Assembly (NCBI GenBank): GCA_938046115.1
Contig: CALIXX010000015.1
Coordinates: 1 to 47,992 of the forward strand
Direction of reading: 5' to 3'
DNA length: 47,992 nucleotides
DNA from: an uncultured Candidatus Saccharibacteria bacterium
GTDB lineage: Bacteria; Patescibacteriota; Saccharimonadia; Saccharimonadales; Saccharimonadaceae
A program made the translations under genes and the position numbers. Below are positions 15,971 to 25,146 of the stretch, in pieces. Numbering within the stretch: position 1 is the first letter of the stretch; every line of letters begins with the position of its first letter. The notes under the pieces were generated by a model. That model was given only the letters and a program-made list of their open reading frames with translations, did no database searches and was not told where the DNA came from.

Positions 15971-15981
15971 CGAGAATGATG

Positions 15982-18900
15982 TTATTTGACAACGACGCAG
16001 TCACTACCAAGGATTTGCGCAAGCTCGTCCTGCAGCTGTTGCTGCACGTCGACCCGAAATGGCAGGCGAATCGCTGACGTCTTGTCATCGCCCAGCATCA
16101 TAATAATATCGTGCTGACCTGGGTGCTGTGTACACAGCTGCTTAAACTTCGTGAGAGCAGCCATATCATCGGGGTTCTTGACGCGCACATAGACCGTTGG
16201 GAGTGTATCAAGCGGTTTGGGCGGCAGAGTCTGTGGCACGGACGGTGCTGTCGTACCTGTCGATGCTCGCGCTGAACGCTGGGTATTTTTTTGCGACGAT
16301 GACCGGCGGCGCGGCGTAGCTGCTGGGCCGGTTGGTGCAGACATCGTGCGACCAGTTGCTTGATATTCGGCTAAGTCGGTATCGGTCACGACGGTGATTT
16401 CATTGGCAATTAGCTTCGCTTCATCACCAAGGTTGCCATCGCGATCGCGCGCGCTCACCTTGCCGCTGGCAGTGATTACTACATCTTGCTCCAGCTGGCC
16501 AGCCAGCTTCTCGTATAAGTTCGGAAAGATAATAATCTCACTCTCACCCGATTTGTCCTCAATTCCTACAAAAGCCATCTTACTGCCCGACTTCGTCACA
16601 ATCGTCCGCAAGCGTGTCACGAGGCCACCGATCGTCACTGTCTGGCCGTCGATCTGTGGTGAGACAGTGCGCAGTGGCACGGTCTGCTCAGCAAAGAACG
16701 TGTCGTAGTGGTCGAGCGGATGTGCGCTAATGTAGAGGCCAATCAGCTCGCGCTCCCACATCAGGCGCTCTTTGTCAGTGTGTTTGACGGGCGCTGGCTT
16801 AAGCTCAATCGACGGCATAACTTCTGTAGAGCTGTCGGCTAGGCTACCGAAGAGGTCAGTCTGGCCGCTCAGCGCTTCCTTCTGTAATTTGCTAGCAAAA
16901 GCAAGGACATTCTCAAGATTAAAGAGAAGATCAGAGCGATCACCCAGCGCATCAAAGCCGCCCGATTTAATGAGTGACTCCCAAACCCGCTTATTGCACT
17001 TACTCGTCGAGACACGCTTGGCAAAGTCCTCCACCGTAGCAAACTTCCCATCGCGGTCACGCATCTTGACGATCTCTTCCACCGCTCCCACGCCAACACC
17101 CTTCACTGCTGCCATACCAAAGCGGATCTGTTTCTTGCCCGGTACCACCGCAAATTCCTCGTATGATTCATTGACATCAGGGTTGAGGACCGTTAGGCCC
17201 ATATGCTTACACTCGGTGATTTCGATCGCTAGTCGGTCGACGTCATCATGGTCGCTTGTCATCAAGGCCGCCATAAAGGCATCGGGGTAGTGCGCCTTGA
17301 GATATGCCGTCCAGTAAGCAATAAGCCCATAGCACGCCGCGTGGCTTTTGTTGAAGCAGTAATTGGCAAACTCTTCCAGCTGCGTCCAAAATGTCTCAGC
17401 CATCTCACGCGTTGCTCCACCGACCTTCACTGCTCCTTCAACAAACTCCGGCTTAACCTTCTTCATCAGGTCGATCTTTTTCTTACCAACGGCCTTGCGT
17501 AGGGTATCGGCCTGTCCACCAGTAAAGCCGCACCACTCCTTGGAGATCTGCATAAACTGCTCTTGATAGACCAAAATACCATACGTGTTCTCAAGTGAGC
17601 TCTTCATCCCCGGGTGAAGGTAGGTGATCTCCTCCTCACCGTGCTTGCGCCGAATAAAGCTATCGATAAACTGCATTGGTCCAGGCCGATACAGCGCCAC
17701 CATTGCGATGATATCCTCAAAGTGCGATGGCTTGAGAGCGCGCAAATAACGTTTCATCCCAGCCGACTCAAGCTGGAATACTCCTGTTGTATCACCCCGC
17801 TGAAAGAGCTTGTACGTTGCTTCGTCATCAAGTGGTAACGTGGAGAGGTCGATCGTATCACCATAGACTTTGCGGATGATCCGCATTGCATTATTAATAA
17901 TCGATAAGTTCGATAGGCCAAGGAAGTCCATCTTGAGCAGACCAAGATCCTCAACCTCACCCATTGGAAATTGCGTCGCCACCACGCCCTTCTGCGCCTG
18001 CTCAAGCGGGATATATTTAACGAGCTCGTCGGGCGCAATCACCACACCACACGCGTGCACCCCATGGCTGCGAATCGTTCCCTCTAGCTGGATAGCATAA
18101 TCAAAAACTTGCTTGGCAGTTGGGTTCGTCTCGTATTCGTGCTTAAGGTCAGGGTCTTCTTTAGTGCTAACTGCCAGCGGAATGTGCCGCCCCTGAGCAG
18201 GTGGTGGTACCATCTTGGCCAGGCGGTCACTTTCAGCATACGGCACCTCCAACACACGTGCGACATCACGCACCGCCGCCCGAGCCGCCATCTTACCAAA
18301 GGTGACAATATTACTGACGTGGTCGTGACCATATTTATTTGCACAGTAGTCGATCACTTCATCGCGCCGCGTATCCTGGATGTCGACATCGATATCAGGC
18401 ATGCTAATGCGGTCGGGATTCAGAAACCGCTCAAAGAGTAGACCGTACTTGAGCGGGTCAAGATCGGTGATATTAAGCGCATACGCAATGATCGACCCTG
18501 CGGCACTACCCCGACCTGGCCCAAAGACAATCCCTTGACTCTTACCCCAGTTAATAAAGTCCTGCACAATCAAGAAGTACCCTTCATATCCCATGCTTGC
18601 CATCACACCCAGCTCCATCTTAGCCCGCTCACGCACGCTGTCGGCCAAAGTGGGGATAATTTGCTCGGGGAGCTGATCAGCAGTATCTTCGGGTTTTGCA
18701 CCATTGTAACGCTGGGCTAGACCACGATACACCAGCTTGTGTAAATAGCTATGTTCGCTTGTCTCACCCTCAGGCAATGGGTACTTTGGGATGAGGATTT
18801 TGCCCAGCTCGATATCAACATTACAGCGGTCGGCAATCTGCTTGGTGTTGGTGATAGCCTCGGGTAGCTCCCTTCCCCAGCGAGTAATGATATCGCGCGG

Positions 18901-19686
18901 GTCAGTCAGATGGAGCTCAAAATCCTTCAGGCTCATCCGCTTTTCGTCACTCAAGAATGAGCCCGTCCCCACGCAAAGCAATATCTCATGCGCATCTTGG
19001 AAGTCGTGCGTCAAGTAGTGGCCATCGCACGTCACAACCAGAGGGATGTCCAGCTCCTCAGCCATACGGCGCAGACCATCATTAATCTTCGCCTGTACGT
19101 CCCAGTGCGTATTAGACTCGGGGTGACCATGATCTTGCAATTCCAGATAGTAACGGTCGCCAAAGACACGCTTATACCACTGAGCGATCTCGACCGCCTT
19201 GGCGTAGTCGTCATAACGCAGCGCCTCACCAATCTCACCACTTGCACAGCCGCTTAGGACAATCAGCCCTTCGTTGAGCTCCTCTAGGAGGTCATGGTCA
19301 ATCCGCGGCTTATAGTACATCCCCTCTAGGTTTGCCTTCGTAGTCAGTCGCATCAGGTTATGGTACCCCTGATTATTCATCGCAACGATAGTCAGGTGGT
19401 AGCGCATTTTATCCTTAGCGGGATCACGGTCGAAGCGCGAGCGAGCGGCAACGTACGCTTCAATGCCAAGGATCGGCTTGATGCCTGCTGCCTTCGCCGT
19501 CTTGTAATAGTCAAGCACCCCGCTCATCGTCCCGTGGTCAGTGATGGCTGCTGCTGTCATGCCATACTCTTTGACGGTACTTACAAGGTCACCAATCTTC
19601 GTTAAGCCATCAAGCAGTGAGTGATGAGTGTGGTTGTGCAGGTGAACAAAATCCGATGGTTGCAAAGCTGATGAGTGAGAAGTCAT
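15982..19686 (-). CDS. dnaE: DNA polymerase III alpha subunit
   Basis: The 1234-residue replicative polymerase. The N-terminal PHP domain has HLHNHTHHS at 15-23 and ITDHGTM; the palm catalytic aspartates are D431 and D433 in PDIDVDIQD; FGPGRGSAAGS at 388-398 and the finger motifs (LRKAVGKKK, FNKSHAACYGLIAYWTAYLK) are intact. A C-terminal OB fold (VTIGGLVTRLRTIVTKSG) follows, then a low-complexity linker rich in A, T, P and R (about 1110-1155) and a tail domain. DnaE, not PolC, is therefore the replicase here. The ATG at 19686 has AAGGAGGT touching it directly, too close for normal Shine-Dalgarno use, with a TATACT box eight bases upstream. Confidence 0.97.
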   Translation of the reverse strand: MTSHSSALQPSDFVHLHNHTHHSLLDGLTKIGDLVSTVKEYGMTAAAITDHGTMSGVLDYYKTAKAAGIKPILGIEAYVAARSRFDRDPAKDKMRYHLTIVAMNNQGYHNLMRLTTKANLEGMYYKPRIDHDLLEELNEGLIVLSGCASGEIGEALRYDDYAKAVEIAQWYKRVFGDRYYLELQDHGHPESNTHWDVQAKINDGLRRMAEELDIPLVVTCDGHYLTHDFQDAHEILLCVGTGSFLSDEKRMSLKDFELHLTDPRDIITRWGRELPEAITNTKQIADRCNVDIELGKILIPKYPLPEGETSEHSYLHKLVYRGLAQRYNGAKPEDTADQLPEQIIPTLADSVRERAKMELGVMASMGYEGYFLIVQDFINWGKSQGIVFGPGRGSAAGSIIAYALNITDLDPLKYGLLFERFLNPDRISMPDIDVDIQDTRRDEVIDYCANKYGHDHVSNIVTFGKMAARAAVRDVARVLEVPYAESDRLAKMVPPPAQGRHIPLAVSTKEDPDLKHEYETNPTAKQVFDYAIQLEGTIRSHGVHACGVVIAPDELVKYIPLEQAQKGVVATQFPMGEVEDLGLLKMDFLGLSNLSIINNAMRIIRKVYGDTIDLSTLPLDDEATYKLFQRGDTTGVFQLESAGMKRYLRALKPSHFEDIIAMVALYRPGPMQFIDSFIRRKHGEEEITYLHPGMKSSLENTYGILVYQEQFMQISKEWCGFTGGQADTLRKAVGKKKIDLMKKVKPEFVEGAVKVGGATREMAETFWTQLEEFANYCFNKSHAACYGLIAYWTAYLKAHYPDAFMAALMTSDHDDVDRLAIEITECKHMGLTVLNPDVNESYEEFAVVPGKKQIRFGMAAVKGVGVGAVEEIVKMRDRDGKFATVEDFAKRVSTSKCNKRVWESLIKSGGFDALGDRSDLLFNLENVLAFASKLQKEALSGQTDLFGSLADSSTEVMPSIELKPAPVKHTDKERLMWERELIGLYISAHPLDHYDTFFAEQTVPLRTVSPQIDGQTVTIGGLVTRLRTIVTKSGSKMAFVGIEDKSGESEIIIFPNLYEKLAGQLEQDVVITASGKVSARDRDGNLGDEAKLIANEITVVTDTDLAEYQATGRTMSAPTGPAATPRRRSSSQKNTQRSARASTGTTAPSVPQTLPPKPLDTLPTVYVRVKNPDDMAALTKFKQLCTQHPGQHDIIMMLGDDKTSAIRLPFRVDVQQQLQDELAQILGSDCVVVK

Positions 19687-19694
19687 ACCTCCTT

Positions 19695-19700
19695 AGTATA
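19695..19700 (-). promoter_or_regulatory. -10 box of dnaE
   Basis: TATACT on the minus strand, eight bases before the ATG; the gap itself reads AAGGAGGT. The 19701-19860 gap holds short dyads (CACTCCA/TGGAGTG near 19795-19812 and GGGG/CCCC near 19835-19850) that may end the DUF5665 transcript, but no gene. Confidence 0.55.
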
Positions 19701-19860
19701 GCAAATGAACGAGCGATAAGGCCAACACTCCATCGTTGTGATTAGCAAAAATAAACTCAACTACTCTCGCGTTGCGTGCGCCAGTCGTTCATCACTCCAT
19801 CTAGTGGAGTGTGACGATCTACTGCAGAATAAATGGGGAGCCTTGCCCCCGTATAGCATA

Positions 19861-20211
19861 TCAGTGCCGTGCGTTCATCACCTTAATAACACTATCAATG
19901 AAGTCTGCCAAGCCTGGCACCAAGAGACCAATAGCATTGAGCAGCCAAACAAACAGCGCCACAAGAATCGTCCCGCCAAGCACGCTTCCGAGGCCGAAAA
20001 ATATTCCGCGGATGAAGTTCATTTTGTAGACTTCTGCGCGGCTACGATGAAAATCGTAAAATAAATCCTCGAGGATAGCCTTGCGTGCATCGGTCTCGTT
20101 GGCTTGTTTAACCTGCCGTGCAAGCCCAGTAACTAGCCCAGGGTGGTCACGCTGCTCACGAGTCGCCGACTCATCCGATGAGTACTGCGGTGGGGATGAT
20201 TGCTTTGCCAT
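19861..20211 (-). CDS. DUF5665-like membrane protein
   Basis: A 116-residue protein with a polar N-terminus, an amphipathic stretch (ETDARKAILEDLFYDFHRSR), the motif MNFIRGIFFGLGSVLGGTI, and a membrane segment from about residue 70 to 95, ending in a short amphipathic tail. This matches the DUF5665 pattern as I recall it from Saccharibacteria and some Firmicutes; its role is unknown. No Shine-Dalgarno sequence precedes the ATG. An AT-rich tract (TAATTATCAT) upstream may be its -10 region. Confidence 0.75.
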   Translation of the reverse strand: MAKQSSPPQYSSDESATREQRDHPGLVTGLARQVKQANETDARKAILEDLFYDFHRSRAEVYKMNFIRGIFFGLGSVLGGTILVALFVWLLNAIGLLVPGLADFIDSVIKVMNARH

Positions 20212-20229
20212 AATAATGATAATTACGAA

Positions 20230-20273
20230 GATGCGGTGAGCATTCTGCCTATAAGGAGAATATTCACCGCATC
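20230..20273. terminator. Hairpin at the end of the gatCAB-galU-ytxH operon
   Basis: A 10-base-pair outer stem (GATGCGGTGA / TCACCGCATC) with a further inner ATTCT/AGAAT stem, 16 bases after the ytxH-like stop. It lies between that stop and the next start on the same strand. The trailing T run is weak on the minus strand. Confidence 0.5.
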
Positions 20274-20289
20274 CTTTGTCGCCTACTGG

Positions 20290-20568
20290 CTACTTCTTGT
20301 CCTTTGCAAACTCATCGCGAGCACTGCGCAAAGCGCGGCCACTGCGGTCGTGCAGGTCACGAGCGGCATCACGCGCGTCGTAGTATGCCTTCTCGCCCTT
20401 GGCACGCAATTCGTCGCCCTTTGCGGTCGCGTCTTGCTTGAGCTCACGTGCCTTCTTCTTGAGGTCAGCTCGCGTCTCTTTGCCTGACTTTGGCGCTGTT
20501 AAGAGTCCAGCCACCACGCCAGCGGCAGCACCGATTGCTGCACCAAGCACAAATTTACCTTTCGACAT
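20290..20568 (-). CDS. YtxH-domain protein
   Basis: A 92-residue small membrane protein. A glycine- and alanine-rich membrane segment (FVLGAAIGAAAGVVAGLL, residues 6-23) is followed by TAPKSGKETR, the hallmark of the YtxH family, and a charged helix up to the end. Family members are often stress-related, but the mechanism is unknown. AAGGAGGG lies four to five bases before the ATG. It follows the DUF948-like gene after an 11-base gap, the usual pairing of these families in Firmicutes. Confidence 0.88.
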   Translation of the reverse strand: MSKGKFVLGAAIGAAAGVVAGLLTAPKSGKETRADLKKKARELKQDATAKGDELRAKGEKAYYDARDAARDLHDRSGRALRSARDEFAKDKK

Positions 20569-20579
20569 ATATCCCTCCT

Positions 20580-20834
20580 TTATCGATTATGTTTGGTGGT
20601 AAACAATTTTTTGATTAAAGACACAGCGGTCTTGGCTAGCCAAAACGGCGAGGTAGCCCGAGCAATATTATCAGTCGTTGCCTCGAGGTTTGCTGCTACG
20701 CGTTCAGCCGACTCGACCACAGCACTAATCCGCTGCGTAATGCGAATCAATATGATCGTCAAGACGATCGCAAGCACCAGCAGCAGCGCTAGCAATACCG
20801 ATAACATGATAACTAATATCTGGGCCCACTCCAT
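20580..20834 (-). CDS. DUF948-like small membrane protein
   Basis: An 84-residue protein with one long N-terminal membrane helix (about 4-31), then a helical region (RISAVVESAERVAANLEATTDNIARA) in the style of DUF948 proteins, and a basic tail. AAGGAGAT sits six bases before the ATG. It lies between galU (32-base gap) and the YtxH gene (11-base gap), so it is probably co-transcribed with both. The function is unknown. Confidence 0.8.
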   Translation of the reverse strand: MEWAQILVIMLSVLLALLLVLAIVLTIILIRITQRISAVVESAERVAANLEATTDNIARATSPFWLAKTAVSLIKKLFTTKHNR

Positions 20835-20866
20835 GCGGTATCTCCTTTATGTTAGTAGCATATGAT

Positions 20867-21772
20867 CTATGCCTGGGTATCAGTATAGTGAGTCCGTAGG
20901 TATTTTGCAAACTCTGGGCCAAGCACTGGGTCTTTGAGGCCAAAATCAACGACGGTCTTAAGATACTCGAGCTTATCGCCAGTGTCATAATATGTACCGT
21001 TGGTAATCTCCACACCAAAGAATGCGTGGTCGTCATCAATCATCCGCTGCATAATAGGCTGGACGGTAAACTCGCCATGCCCATCAAAATGCTCCTTCGC
21101 ATGCTCAAGATAGCTAAAGAATTCGCCAGGCAAAATATAGCTACTGACACTAGCGAGGTCAGATGGCGCATTAGCCTTGCCTGGCTTTTCAACGATGTTA
21201 CTCATCTTAATAACACCGTCTGATAGCTGCTGGCCAGCCACAACACCGTAGCGATCAAACTCAGCATCATCGACGATCTTTTTGCACGATAGCACCGCAC
21301 CATCGAGCTCTTGCGACGCAGCGATCATCTGCTGGAAGCGACTTGGGCTAGCAGCAATGAAGTCATCGGCAAAGGTATAGATGACGGGCTCGTCACGGTT
21401 GATGAGGTGTGCTGCACAAGCCAGTGGCGTTGCGTTGCCGTATGGGCCCTTTTGGCGGATGTAGATAAAGTTTGCCATCTCAGACAGCTGCTTGACGGTG
21501 TCGATCAATGGCTGTTTCTTCGGCCCACCAGCCCGAAGGTTAGCTAGCAGATCCTCATTTGGCACATCAAAATGATCTTCGATCGCACGCTTATTGGCAC
21601 TCCCCACGATGATAATGTCGCGAATCCCCGCCTGGACGAGCTCCTCCACCACATACTGAATGATCGGCTTATCAATTAGCGGCATCATTTCCTTAGGCAT
21701 AGCCTTCGTCTGAGGTAAGAACCGCGTACCAAAGCCCGCGGCGGCGATGATTGCTTTTGTTGGTCGTTTCAT
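20867..21772 (-). CDS. galU: UTP-glucose-1-phosphate uridylyltransferase
   Basis: A 301-residue enzyme making UDP-glucose from UTP and glucose-1-phosphate, for envelope glycans. The nucleotide-binding signature AAGFGTRFLPQTKAMPKEMMP (within residues 11-31), IDKPIIQYVVEE, and the ADDFI metal site are all present, and the length is normal for GalU. AAGGAGA lies about six bases before the ATG. It starts 30 bases after the gatB stop and most likely belongs to that operon. No other sugar-nucleotide gene is in the window. Confidence 0.95.
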   Translation of the reverse strand: MKRPTKAIIAAAGFGTRFLPQTKAMPKEMMPLIDKPIIQYVVEELVQAGIRDIIIVGSANKRAIEDHFDVPNEDLLANLRAGGPKKQPLIDTVKQLSEMANFIYIRQKGPYGNATPLACAAHLINRDEPVIYTFADDFIAASPSRFQQMIAASQELDGAVLSCKKIVDDAEFDRYGVVAGQQLSDGVIKMSNIVEKPGKANAPSDLASVSSYILPGEFFSYLEHAKEHFDGHGEFTVQPIMQRMIDDDHAFFGVEITNGTYYDTGDKLEYLKTVVDFGLKDPVLGPEFAKYLRTHYTDTQA

Positions 21773-21802
21773 TATGTTTCTCCTTGTATATCCTTTAGTT
21801 GC

Positions 21803-23314
21803 TCACTTCAGCCTCTCACGAATCAGTTTCTGCGCCAGAGCTGGATTGGCTTTGCCACGGGAGCGCTTCATTACTTGCCCGACGAGGTAGCCAATTGCCT
21901 TATCCTTGCCGGCCTTGATATCGGCAATGGACGCCGCACTGGCTGGGTCATTCATCACCTCATCGACGATCGCGCCAATCGCCCCCTCATCTGACACCTG
22001 GAGCAAGTTCTTTGCCTCAGCAATCGCCTCAGGCATCTTGCCAGTATATTGCTCGTCAAAGAGGTCGAGAAAGAGCTCCTTCGCACCAGTCGAGCTGACT
22101 TTATTGTCCTCCACCAATTGCGAGAGCAGCAAGAGCCGCCGCGGCCCAACAAAACCCGACTCCACCTTACTCATATCCATCAACTCTTCTGGTGTGGAGG
22201 TAAACCAATTGAATATCCGCTTGACAAGCCGTCGATACACCGACTCATCAACGCCAAGGCTTTGCAAAACAGACGCAGCATTATGCTCGAGCGGGTAGAT
22301 ATCACTCAGCAAAATAGCCAGTGGCTGATGACTGAGCACAGTATTAACCACCGAGTTATCCAGCGCAAGACTCTGCCACTGCGCACGGTATTCACCTGGC
22401 GTCGTCGGCACATCCTGCTGGACACGGGCGATCTCTTCGTCCGTCAAGACAATCGGTGGAATGTCTGGGTCGGGCATATAGCGATAGTCCTGGGCATCTT
22501 CTTTGCTGCGCTGGCTCGTGGTGATGCCTTTATCGTCACTCCAGCCGCGGGTTTCTTGCACGACACGCTCACCACGCTCGAGCAGATCCGCCTGGCGTGC
22601 ATATTCATATTCCACCGCCTTTTCTACGCTGCGGAAGCTATTGAGATTCTTCACTTCAGCACGCGTCCCAAGCTGATCTGAACCCTTTGGCGCGATCGAG
22701 ATATTAACGTCAAAGCGCATATTACCATGGTAGAGATCGCCGTGTGTGACGCCAGCATAGGTCATGAGCTTATGAAGCTCTGCTGCGTAGGCACGAGCCT
22801 CGGCTGCCGAGTGAATATCAGGCTGTGAGACGATCTCGATCAGTGGTGTACCCGCCCGGTTGAGATCGACCAATGAGTAACCATCGTGATGTGTTAACTT
22901 GCCAGCATCTTCCTCCATGTGAGCATGGTCGATCCGGACGCGCGTGGTGCTACCATCATCAAGTGGCACATCGACATAGCCCGCCAAGATAATCGGCTGA
23001 TACATCTGGCTCGTCTGGTAGCCTTTCGGTAGATCTGGATAAAAATAATGCTTACGATCGAAGCGCGAAACACGAGCGATAGGCGCATTGAGTGCCTTGC
23101 CAGCCCGAATCGCAAGATCAACCGCGTGGCGATTTAGCACTGGCAACATACCAGGCAGACCGAAATCGATTGGGTGGACTTTGCTATTGGGCTCGGCATC
23201 GCGGGCGTCATTATCGGCTGGACTAAAGAGTTTCGTGTCGGTTGCCAGCTGGACGTGGCATTCGATACCAATCGTCACTTCATATTTTTGCAAAACATCG
23301 TGAGAAACTGCCAT
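21803..23314 (-). CDS. gatB: Asp-tRNA(Asn)/Glu-tRNA(Gln) amidotransferase subunit B
   Basis: A 503-residue subunit that binds the mischarged tRNA and phosphorylates its Glu or Asp before amidation. Family sequences are clear: VTIGIECHVQLATDTKLFS, FDRKHYFYPDLPKGYQ, DLNRAGTPLIEIVS, KNLNSFRSVEKAVEYE, and the C-terminal YqeY-like tail ending in ...VGQVMKRSRGKANPALAQKLI. GGGAGC precedes the ATG by about eight bases. It starts two bases after the stop of the HEPN-like gene. It acts with GatA and GatC, so Gln-tRNA, Asn-tRNA or both are made indirectly. Confidence 0.97.
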   Translation of the reverse strand: MAVSHDVLQKYEVTIGIECHVQLATDTKLFSPADNDARDAEPNSKVHPIDFGLPGMLPVLNRHAVDLAIRAGKALNAPIARVSRFDRKHYFYPDLPKGYQTSQMYQPIILAGYVDVPLDDGSTTRVRIDHAHMEEDAGKLTHHDGYSLVDLNRAGTPLIEIVSQPDIHSAAEARAYAAELHKLMTYAGVTHGDLYHGNMRFDVNISIAPKGSDQLGTRAEVKNLNSFRSVEKAVEYEYARQADLLERGERVVQETRGWSDDKGITTSQRSKEDAQDYRYMPDPDIPPIVLTDEEIARVQQDVPTTPGEYRAQWQSLALDNSVVNTVLSHQPLAILLSDIYPLEHNAASVLQSLGVDESVYRRLVKRIFNWFTSTPEELMDMSKVESGFVGPRRLLLLSQLVEDNKVSSTGAKELFLDLFDEQYTGKMPEAIAEAKNLLQVSDEGAIGAIVDEVMNDPASAASIADIKAGKDKAIGYLVGQVMKRSRGKANPALAQKLIRERLK

Positions 23315-23316
23315 AA

Positions 23317-23736
23317 TTATATCGCTCCCAAATCCTTTAACCCCTGTTTATACGCGGCTAATGCCCGCAAGGCAATCTCGCGCGAGAGCCGCACATTAGC
23401 CTCGTGTGCCAGCTTGTTGCGCACCTTGTGAGCACCCCATACGTGGTTGCTATTGCTCCATTGTTCGCGGGCCGACTTCATGCGCTCGCCCATTGTGTCG
23501 CCAGCAAAGCCACGTTCGCGGAGAGCAAGATCGAGCAACTTATCTGCCTCGAAGATAGCCAACTGATACGTGCCAATATTGGATTTATCGAGGCTATTCT
23601 CAATAGCAAGCCAGCGTGCTTGGTATTTCTCGACATTGAGCACTTTACCGCCCTGGCGCGTCAGGGCAACAACGACGACCAAGATCGCAGCAATGATAAT
23701 AATACCCACCAAAAGGATCGTGACACTGCCAGACAT
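23317..23736 (-). CDS. Membrane-anchored HEPN-like protein within gatCAB
   Basis: A 139-residue protein with one N-terminal membrane helix (about 5-26) and a helical cytoplasmic domain. The motif R106-N-K-L-A-H111 (in HKVRNKLAHE) has the R-x4-H spacing of HEPN RNase domains, and the pattern DKLLDLALRERGFAGDTMGERMK recalls a family I have seen widely in Patescibacteria. Its ATG overlaps the gatA stop (TAATG) and its stop is two bases before gatB, so it is tightly co-expressed with the amidotransferase. The function is unknown: a role in tRNA handling or toxin-like RNA cutting is speculation. Confidence 0.8.
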   Translation of the reverse strand: MSGSVTILLVGIIIIAAILVVVVALTRQGGKVLNVEKYQARWLAIENSLDKSNIGTYQLAIFEADKLLDLALRERGFAGDTMGERMKSAREQWSNSNHVWGAHKVRNKLAHEANVRLSREIALRALAAYKQGLKDLGAI

Positions 23737-25145
23737 TAGGCGCTCCTTTCTGTAGCTGCTTGGGTTGCCACAGCAAGCAGCGATGCATCACTCTGCATGG
23801 GGCCAATCAACTGCGCACCGATTGGCAAGCCCGTCTGGCTTACTCCAGCTGGCACATTCAGTGCAGGTAAGCCTGCCAGACTGGCTGGCACTGTCATGAT
23901 ATCTGCGAGATACATCTTAAGCGGGTCGTCGCTGTTTTCACCAAGACCAAAGGCAGGAGTTGGTGCTGTCGGCAAAAGAAGCATGTCGTATTGCCCAAAC
24001 AGGGTATTAAATTCGTTGATGAGCAATGTCCGCGCTTTTTGCGCCTGGAGATAGTACGCGTCGAAGTACCCACTACTCAGTACGTAACTACCAATCATAA
24101 TGCGCCGCTTGTTCTCAGGCATAAAGCCTTCGTCGCGACTCCGACCATAAAGTTCGGCCAGTGTCTTAACTCCCTCAGCGCGATGGCCATAGCGTACACC
24201 ATCGTAGCGCGCCAGGTTGCTTGAGATCTCAGCTGGCACAACAATGTAATAAATAGCAAGGGCATGCTGAAGCATCGGCATACTAACTGTCTCGACGGTA
24301 TGGCCATGTGATCGCAGGGCATCGGCATACTGGCTGATCGCTTGACGCACCTCCGCATCAACACCATCACCCATTGCTTCGTTGATGATACCGATTTTCA
24401 GCTGCTGCGGCGTCTCTGTTGCAGGCGCGAAGAAATTGGGCAACGTCGTCATATCCTTCGGGTCTTGGCCAGCCATGACGTTCATCACCACAGCAACATC
24501 CTCAGCACTGCGCGCAAAGCAGCCCATCGTATCAGTGCTCGAGGCCATTGCCACGACACCATAGCGACTCGCTGTACCATAGGTTGGCTTGATACCATAC
24601 ACACCATTGAAACTGGCGGGTTGGCGAATCGAGCCTCCCGTATCTGTTCCTAAGGCAAATGGCACAATGTCGAGCGCCGTCACTACAGCTGAGCCACCAC
24701 TACTGCCGCCAGCAACTTTCGTCTTGTCGACAGCGTTGTGCGTGGCACCAAAGTATGAGTTCTCTGTGCTCCCACCATGCGCAAAGGCATCGAGGTTGCT
24801 CTTGCCAATGCAGATCGCCCCAGCTGCTTCAAGCTTATCTACCACTGTTGCCTGAAGAGGCGTATCAAAGTTCTCAAGCATCTTGCTAGCTGCCGTACTT
24901 GGTGCACCATACGCAAGATAATTATCCTTAACGACGAACGGCACACCAGCCAGCACTCCAACGTCCTCGCCCCGAGCCAGTGCCTCATCAATTTCTTGTG
25001 CCCGCTGCAGTGCCCGCTCTTCTGTCAGGCTCAGCAGGGCGTGGTATTCCTTGGCGTCACGCGCCCGCTGTAAAGCCGCTTGTACCTGGGCAGTAGCCGA
25101 TGTCTGGCCTTGTTTGATCTGAGCAACTCTCTCTGTAATATTCAT
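23736..25145 (-). CDS. gatA: Asp-tRNA(Asn)/Glu-tRNA(Gln) amidotransferase subunit A
   Basis: A 469-residue amidase-signature subunit that releases ammonia from glutamine. The Ser-cisSer-Lys triad region is visible: K in GVPFVVKDNYL, the loop VAGGSSGGSAVVTA, and LGTDTGGSIRQPASFNGVYG. The length fits the family. It starts one base after the gatC stop and ends overlapping the HEPN-like gene by one base, indicating tight translational coupling. Confidence 0.97.
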   Translation of the reverse strand: MNITERVAQIKQGQTSATAQVQAALQRARDAKEYHALLSLTEERALQRAQEIDEALARGEDVGVLAGVPFVVKDNYLAYGAPSTAASKMLENFDTPLQATVVDKLEAAGAICIGKSNLDAFAHGGSTENSYFGATHNAVDKTKVAGGSSGGSAVVTALDIVPFALGTDTGGSIRQPASFNGVYGIKPTYGTASRYGVVAMASSTDTMGCFARSAEDVAVVMNVMAGQDPKDMTTLPNFFAPATETPQQLKIGIINEAMGDGVDAEVRQAISQYADALRSHGHTVETVSMPMLQHALAIYYIVVPAEISSNLARYDGVRYGHRAEGVKTLAELYGRSRDEGFMPENKRRIMIGSYVLSSGYFDAYYLQAQKARTLLINEFNTLFGQYDMLLLPTAPTPAFGLGENSDDPLKMYLADIMTVPASLAGLPALNVPAGVSQTGLPIGAQLIGPMQSDASLLAVATQAATERSA

Positions 25146-25146
25146 A

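Noticed and set aside
15761..15979. 72-codon plus-strand frame in the gap before dnaE
   Set aside because: It begins within the promoter of the putative RNA, has no ribosome site, and its sequence is explained better by the inverted repeat.
19738..20064. 108-codon plus-strand frame opposite the DUF5665 gene
   Set aside because: Shadow of the coding strand; no ribosome site, and protein composition is not credible.
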